From: Acidobacteriota bacterium
GTDB lineage: Bacteria > Acidobacteriota > Vicinamibacteria > Marinacidobacterales > SMYC01
Direction of reading: 5' to 3'
DNA: 9,244 nt
NCBI GenBank assembly: GCA_030598165.1
Contig: JAUVQL010000019.1
Coordinates: 1-9,244 of the forward strand
The notes beneath the pieces were generated by a model. It saw nothing but the letters and a program-made list of their open reading frames with translations, made no database searches and was not told the DNA's origin. Of this stretch, positions 5,877-9,244 are shown piece after piece (position 1 is the first letter of the stretch; the number at the start of each line of letters is the position of its first letter). The position numbers and the translations under genes were made by a program.

Positions 5877-7930
5877 TATTTTGGGCGCGGTTTCGAAGCG
5901 TAGATGGTTTTAGTCCGGCGTTGTTCACGACCGTCGACAAAAATCCTATCATCCGACAAAAAGAATGTCAACTCCTTGCCTTCAGTGAGTTTATCGCCAT
6001 CTTGAAGCTGCGCTCTATCTCCCATAACACGCACTTCTTCCAATTTCGGCAAGTATTTTGCATTGTCGCCACGAGCCTTCCCTTCGGCCGCCTCGAGCTC
6101 TACATCGCCCTCAGCGTAGATTTCCAGCACATCGTTGCTGGGCTTCTCGAGGGTCACGTCAACCAGAGTCCCCTTCAGATTGATTTTGTCGCTCCTCATG
6201 ATGACGTTGCGACGATAGTGAAGAATGTTCTCGTGAGAGCGATAGACCAATCGCCATGCTTGGGTCACGGTTCGTCCAGCTTGAGCTTTCTCATCGGCGC
6301 TCTGTAGGAAAACCGTTCTCACGGAGCCCTCCGCTTCGAGCTCGCCCTCCGTTTGGCGAAGTATGATTTTCTGGGCCTCGATCCGGTTGTCTCCTTGGAA
6401 TCCTCTAGCTGCGCCAGTATAGATAGCGAGGTCTTCACCCTGCCGATAGTCCAAGTGATCCGCGACGAAATGCACGGGATCGTCATTCCCCGCCGGAAAC
6501 AAACCACGTTGGTTCTTGCTTCTATCGCCCGTGGAAGTCGAACGCACATTGTCAGAGGCCTCTAGGTGACCGGTCACTACATTGATTTGAATAGTCTCAG
6601 CTTCCAAAGACGCTCGTTGATTCCAAAGTAGGGGTGACTCAGTCAGAGTCAGTAGCTCCTTCTCGCTCGTATAGACGCCATACTCTGCAGAAGCTTGAAC
6701 GTCGCCATGAGAGAATTGGACGGACTTTATGCATCGCGCTTCGACCAGATCGCCCGTTTCTGCGTCGAAGTCCGCTTCGAATTGCCTCGCTTCGACGCGT
6801 TTTTTCTCCGATTCAGGACCACTCTTGGGTGCAAGTGTTAGCGTGACACCACCACGGCCCCTCAGCTGCGTCAGCCGGCCGAGATCATCGAAATCGAATG
6901 CGAGAAGGTGACCTTCGAGCTCCCTTACCATGACAGGACGACCTTCACTATCGGGACGCGACTCCACGATCAGCTTCCCGCGCTCCATGGCACGCATACG
7001 TTCCGGTGTCTCCCCGTCCTCGCGCAACACAACTTCCAATTTCTTTGTCAGTAGGCGTTTTGTTCCCGGCTTTCTGAGAAGGCCAGAGTGGTCCACACCT
7101 CGCGCAGGTTGGGTTGAATCGTCTACGTCAGCATCGCCCGCAATTTCTGACGACGTGGTCACCATGACAAGATCGACGTTCTCATAGGCCTCTATGTGCT
7201 CGATCCCATCCTCGTCTTCAGTGAGGAAGAGCTGAAGATCATTGCAGCGAAGCTCACGAGTTGTTTGCTGGACGAATACATCATCGATGAACTGTATCGT
7301 TTTGGCGTTGCGGCGGATTGTGGCGGACCTGCTCTCGATCTCGACGGGGGGACCCTCTTTTTTGGAGAGTCTCACCTTCACGCCATCTCGAAGGTAAAAT
7401 TTGGCGCCGGGCACCTCATACTCGAGACTCCCCGATTCCCCCTCTAACCCGTCACGGAAGAATCGGACCTTCTCGTTGGTCCAGACGACGTCCGGACTCT
7501 TTCGATAATCCAGCACGGAGGGTTCGACGCGAAGTGACTTCTCATCACGGATGACGACGTTGCCCTCGAGGTGAGCGGCGGAAGTGAGGCTGTCGTATTC
7601 ACAAAGGTCGGCCGTAATGACCATTGGGATTTTTTCTTTGCCGGCAGGAAACTCGATCTCAACGTCCCGGAAGGTCTGGGACTCTCCACTTCGTCCCACA
7701 CTTTCTGCAGCACGCAAGACGAACGCTTGCTTACCTTCCGAATCTAGACGGGTGAGCTCGATTTGTCGCGCGAGGGGATCATCGGGTTCATCTGAAACAG
7801 GAAGAGAGGTTTCGAGGTTTCCCTGCCTCTTGTCGACGCCCTGATACAAGTGATAGACGACGTAACTACCGAAACAGACCAAGACGACGATAAGAAGCTT
7901 CTTGATAAATCGGACTTGGTTGTATGTCAT
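5876..7930 (-). CDS. lptC: LptC/LptA-type LPS transport bridge protein, fused and extended (684 aa)
   Basis: A single 684-residue protein where most Gram-negatives have separate LptC (about 190 aa) and LptA (about 185 aa). Residues about 8-27 ([20 protein letters not shown]) are a membrane anchor with basic residues on the cytoplasmic side. Residues about 50-215 look like an LptC domain ([24 protein letters not shown]). The last part, about 484-670, has the LptA/OstA pattern: [19 protein letters not shown], then [33 protein letters not shown] and DDRIFVDG. The middle (about 216-480) continues with strand-rich, OstA-like sequence and two charged linkers (about 262-290 and 463-483). The ATG overlaps the accA stop (ATGA) and the stop overlaps the lptB start. 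The role inferred is to carry LPS from the LptB2FG complex across the periplasm. LptC identity by position and anchor is firm; the LptA portion is inference from repeat pattern. Confidence 0.88.
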   Translation of the reverse strand: MTYNQVRFIKKLLIVVLVCFGSYVVYHLYQGVDKRQGNLETSLPVSDEPDDPLARQIELTRLDSEGKQAFVLRAAESVGRSGESQTFRDVEIEFPAGKEKIPMVITADLCEYDSLTSAAHLEGNVVIRDEKSLRVEPSVLDYRKSPDVVWTNEKVRFFRDGLEGESGSLEYEVPGAKFYLRDGVKVRLSKKEGPPVEIESRSATIRRNAKTIQFIDDVFVQQTTRELRCNDLQLFLTEDEDGIEHIEAYENVDLVMVTTSSEIAGDADVDDSTQPARGVDHSGLLRKPGTKRLLTKKLEVVLREDGETPERMRAMERGKLIVESRPDSEGRPVMVRELEGHLLAFDFDDLGRLTQLRGRGGVTLTLAPKSGPESEKKRVEARQFEADFDAETGDLVEARCIKSVQFSHGDVQASAEYGVYTSEKELLTLTESPLLWNQRASLEAETIQINVVTGHLEASDNVRSTSTGDRSKNQRGLFPAGNDDPVHFVADHLDYRQGEDLAIYTGAARGFQGDNRIEAQKIILRQTEGELEAEGSVRTVFLQSADEKAQAGRTVTQAWRLVYRSHENILHYRRNVIMRSDKINLKGTLVDVTLEKPSNDVLEIYAEGDVELEAAEGKARGDNAKYLPKLEEVRVMGDRAQLQDGDKLTEGKELTFFLSDDRIFVDGREQRRTKTIYASKPRPK

Positions 7931-8892
7931 CCGCCGGCTTCGGTCTCGAGCGCAATGCTACCCATTTTCCGAAACTTCTGATACCTCGCCTCTCGTCTTT
8001 CCTCAGGGCTCATCTCCTCCACCCGAGTCAGGGCCCGATTCAGGTGATCACTAAGGAGCTCGGCTGCCTCCTCGTAAGCGGTGTGGGCTCCTCCGGGGGG
8101 CTCTGGAATTATGTGATCGACGAGCCCGAGCTTCAGAAGGTCGCCCGCCGTCAGCTTGAGTGCCGCCGCGGCCTCCTCCGCCCTACCGGCATCCTTGTAA
8201 AGGATAGCTGCGCATCCTTCTGGAGATATGACGGAGTAGATAGCGTTCTCCATCATGAGGATCTCATCTCCAATGGCGATGGCTAGCGCACCGCCGCTTC
8301 CGCCCTCTCCTGTAACGGTCACAATAATAGGCGTATCGATTCGGGATATCTCTCTTATATTGTAAGCAATGGCTTCGGCTTGTCCCCGATCTTCGGCGTC
8401 CATCCCCGGATAAGCGCCTGGAGTATCGACAAATGTGAAAATCGGGCGTCGGTACTTGGCCGCGATTTGCATCACGCGCAGCGCCTTTCGGTAACCCTCC
8501 GGTTTGGGCATACCAAAGTTCCGGTAAATTTTGAGTTTGGTGTCACGCCCCTTCTGATGGCCCACCACCATCACCGGGCGTCCACGAAACCAGCCCATGC
8601 CGGTTACAATCGCTGGGTCATCGGAATATCGCCGATCCCCGTGAATTTCCATGAAGTCATCGAACAGAAAATCGACGTAGTCGAAAAAGTATGGGCGCTG
8701 GGGATGGCGGGCGACAAGGACCTTCTGCATTGGAGCCAAGCTGGAGTAAATCTCTTTCCGCTTCTTTTCCAACTTTTCCCTGAGGCGGGCAATCTCCGCC
8801 GCCTTGTCCTCGTCATCAGGGTAGCCCGTTAGCGCTTCGATTTCCTTCTGTAATGCAACGAGCGGTGCTTCGAAATCCAATGATTCAGCCAT
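7927..8892 (-). CDS. accA: Acetyl-CoA carboxylase carboxyltransferase, alpha subunit
   Basis: A 321-residue protein, against 319 in E. coli AccA, and collinear with it. The N-terminal helical segment (FEAPLVALQKEIEAL) is followed by a charged coiled region to about 48. Conserved carboxyltransferase motifs are GHQKGRDTK (111-119), MPKPEGYRKALR (128-139), DTPGAYPGMDAEDRGQAEAI (156-175), the glycine-rich oxyanion segment GEGGSGGALA (195-204) and SVISPEGCAAILYKDA (220-235). With AccD it transfers carboxyl from biotin-carboxyl-carrier protein to acetyl-CoA, giving malonyl-CoA for fatty-acid synthesis in the cytoplasm. AccD, AccB and AccC are not in the window. The ATG is supported by GAGG at 8897-8900, 4 nt upstream. 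Its stop overlaps the lptC-type start, so envelope lipid supply and LPS export genes are translationally linked. Confidence 0.98.
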   Translation of the reverse strand: MAESLDFEAPLVALQKEIEALTGYPDDEDKAAEIARLREKLEKKRKEIYSSLAPMQKVLVARHPQRPYFFDYVDFLFDDFMEIHGDRRYSDDPAIVTGMGWFRGRPVMVVGHQKGRDTKLKIYRNFGMPKPEGYRKALRVMQIAAKYRRPIFTFVDTPGAYPGMDAEDRGQAEAIAYNIREISRIDTPIIVTVTGEGGSGGALAIAIGDEILMMENAIYSVISPEGCAAILYKDAGRAEEAAAALKLTAGDLLKLGLVDHIIPEPPGGAHTAYEEAAELLSDHLNRALTRVEEMSPEERREARYQKFRKMGSIALETEAGG

Positions 8893-8955
8893 GACGCCTC
8901 AGTCTAACACATTGTGAATAAGGGGAGATATAGGGACGGAAGAGAATTCAGGAAC
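8893..8955. other. dnaE-accA gap (63 bp) with accA ribosome binding site
   Basis: Contains GAGG on the minus strand (8897-8900) for accA and, at its upstream end (8944-8955), part of the left octamer arm. An A/T-richer stretch at about 8905-8935 could hold a promoter, but no -35/-10 pair with good spacing was identified. Confidence 0.5.
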
Positions 8956-9095
8956 TCAAGAATTCAGGAATTCAAGAATCCCGAAGAAGGCAGACATCTT
9001 TGACTCCGATTTGTTGACTTCTTGATTAATCAGATGCCGCGGCGCAGCCGCCACAAGACATTCCTGAATTCCTGATTTCTTGATTTCTTGAATTC
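8944..9095. repeat. Inverted pair of octamer-repeat arms with internal palindromes
   Basis: Left arm 8944-8980 and right arm 9059-9095 are reverse complements at about 32 of 37 positions. Each arm is itself a tandem run of about four degenerate octamers, consensus AAWTCARG (left arm read on plus, right arm read on minus). The 78-bp spacer holds two more palindromes: TGATTAATCA at 9023-9032 and GCGGC-GCA-GCCGC at 9039-9051. Weaker octamer-like units also appear in the spacer on the minus strand. Flanking GGAAGA sequence extends the similarity a little further on both sides. This could fold into a long hairpin in RNA. No transposase gene and no T-tract follow, so it resembles a REP- or MITE-like intergenic element rather than a terminator. 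Confidence 0.85.
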
Positions 9096-9244
9096 CTTCT
9101 TCCTGGCCGTTGGCTACGATGACCGATCCACGGCCGCGCCTGGCTTCGAGATCCGAGACCAGATCCGGACTCGGTCGAACTCGAAGATAGGGATGGGGTG
9201 ACATCGATAGCTCGAAGTCTTGTTTTCTGAAGAGCTCGAAACGA
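8956..9244 (-). CDS. dnaE: Probable DNA polymerase III alpha subunit, C-terminal end, extended by repeat sequence
   Basis: The minus-strand frame is open from the window edge at 9244 to a TGA at 8956-8958, giving 95 complete residues of a gene that begins outside the window. The first part includes FELSMSPHPYLRVRPSPDLV and SDLEARRGRGSVIV, which resembles the extreme C-terminus of DnaE as I recall it from E. coli (RVSPSDRLLNDLRGLIG...VELEF). dnaE immediately before accA is a well-known order, which supports the call. DnaE normally ends just after the VEL-like strand; here about 45 further residues (from GIQEIKKSGIQE to ILEFLNS) are encoded by the octamer inverted repeat, so the original stop has apparently been lost. 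The last 45 residues are unlikely to be a conserved domain. An ATG at 9204 is internal and not taken as the start, because the frame is open above it. Confidence 0.65.
   Translation of the reverse strand, partial: RFELFRKQDFELSMSPHPYLRVRPSPDLVSDLEARRGRGSVIVANGQEEGIQEIKKSGIQECLVAAAPRHLINQEVNKSESKMSAFFGILEFLNS

Noticed and set aside
8380..8832. A 150-codon open frame on the plus strand.
   Set aside because: It is the mirror of highly conserved accA sequence and has no family-like motifs.
8944..9095. CRISPR array or rho-independent terminator.
   Set aside because: The octamers are far too short and have no unique spacers, and no T-tract follows the hairpin on either strand.
8956..9204. A stand-alone 82-residue gene starting at the ATG at 9204.
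   Set aside because: The frame is open upstream to the window edge and the upstream residues fit a DnaE-like C-terminus, so it is better read as the end of a longer gene.

Overview
The window reads as chromosomal core DNA from a Gram-negative (diderm) bacterium. LPS-export genes (an LptC/LptA-type bridge protein and LptB) sit beside a Firmicutes-style HPr kinase with a regulatory PTS. That combination, together with the order accA-lpt-rpoN-hpf-hprK-rapZ-EIIA-HPr-EI, is known from Acidobacteriota and from former Deltaproteobacteria (Geobacter-like clusters). I favour Acidobacteriota because of the very long LptC/LptA fusion, but this is inference from recalled gene order and no taxonomic marker was compared. 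Base composition looks close to balanced G+C.

Every gene lies on the minus strand, so transcription runs from high to low coordinates. In that order: the 3' end of a probable dnaE (entering from beyond 9244), accA, a 684-residue lptC/lptA fusion, lptB, rpoN, hpf, hprK, rapZ, a mannose-family PTS EIIA gene, an HPr gene and the first 48 codons of ptsI (leaving the window at position 1). Junctions are tight: accA/lptC share ATGA, lptC/lptB share TAATG, rapZ/EIIA share TAGTG, hpf/hprK overlap by up to 35 nt, and the EIIA/HPr and HPr/ptsI gaps are 3-4 nt. Larger gaps are dnaE-accA (63 nt), lptB-rpoN (62 nt), rpoN-hpf (174 nt) and hprK-rapZ (86 nt). No gene-free stretch exceeds 300 bases. No tRNA, rRNA, CRISPR array or insertion sequence was seen.

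Three functional blocks can be read. The first is cell-envelope supply: AccA makes malonyl-CoA for fatty acids and lipid A, and LptB with the fused LptC/LptA protein exports LPS. The second is global regulation: RpoN (sigma-54) and long-form HPF (ribosome hibernation). The third is a signalling PTS: EI phosphorylates HPr on His15, HPr passes phosphate to EIIA, and HprK acts on HPr Ser46, with RapZ alongside. Both HPr phosphorylation sites are intact, and no sugar permease (EIIB/EIIC) is present here, which points to a regulatory rather than a transport role.

The least ordinary DNA lies at two repeat loci. One is a 4.6-copy heptamer repeat in the hprK-rapZ gap. The other is a pair of inverted 37-bp arms, each built of about four degenerate octamers, that appears to have run into the 3' end of dnaE and replaced its natural C-terminus with about 45 repeat-encoded residues. 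The fused LptC/LptA protein is the most interesting protein. I saw no clearly new multi-gene system; the gene content is otherwise a recognised conserved cluster.
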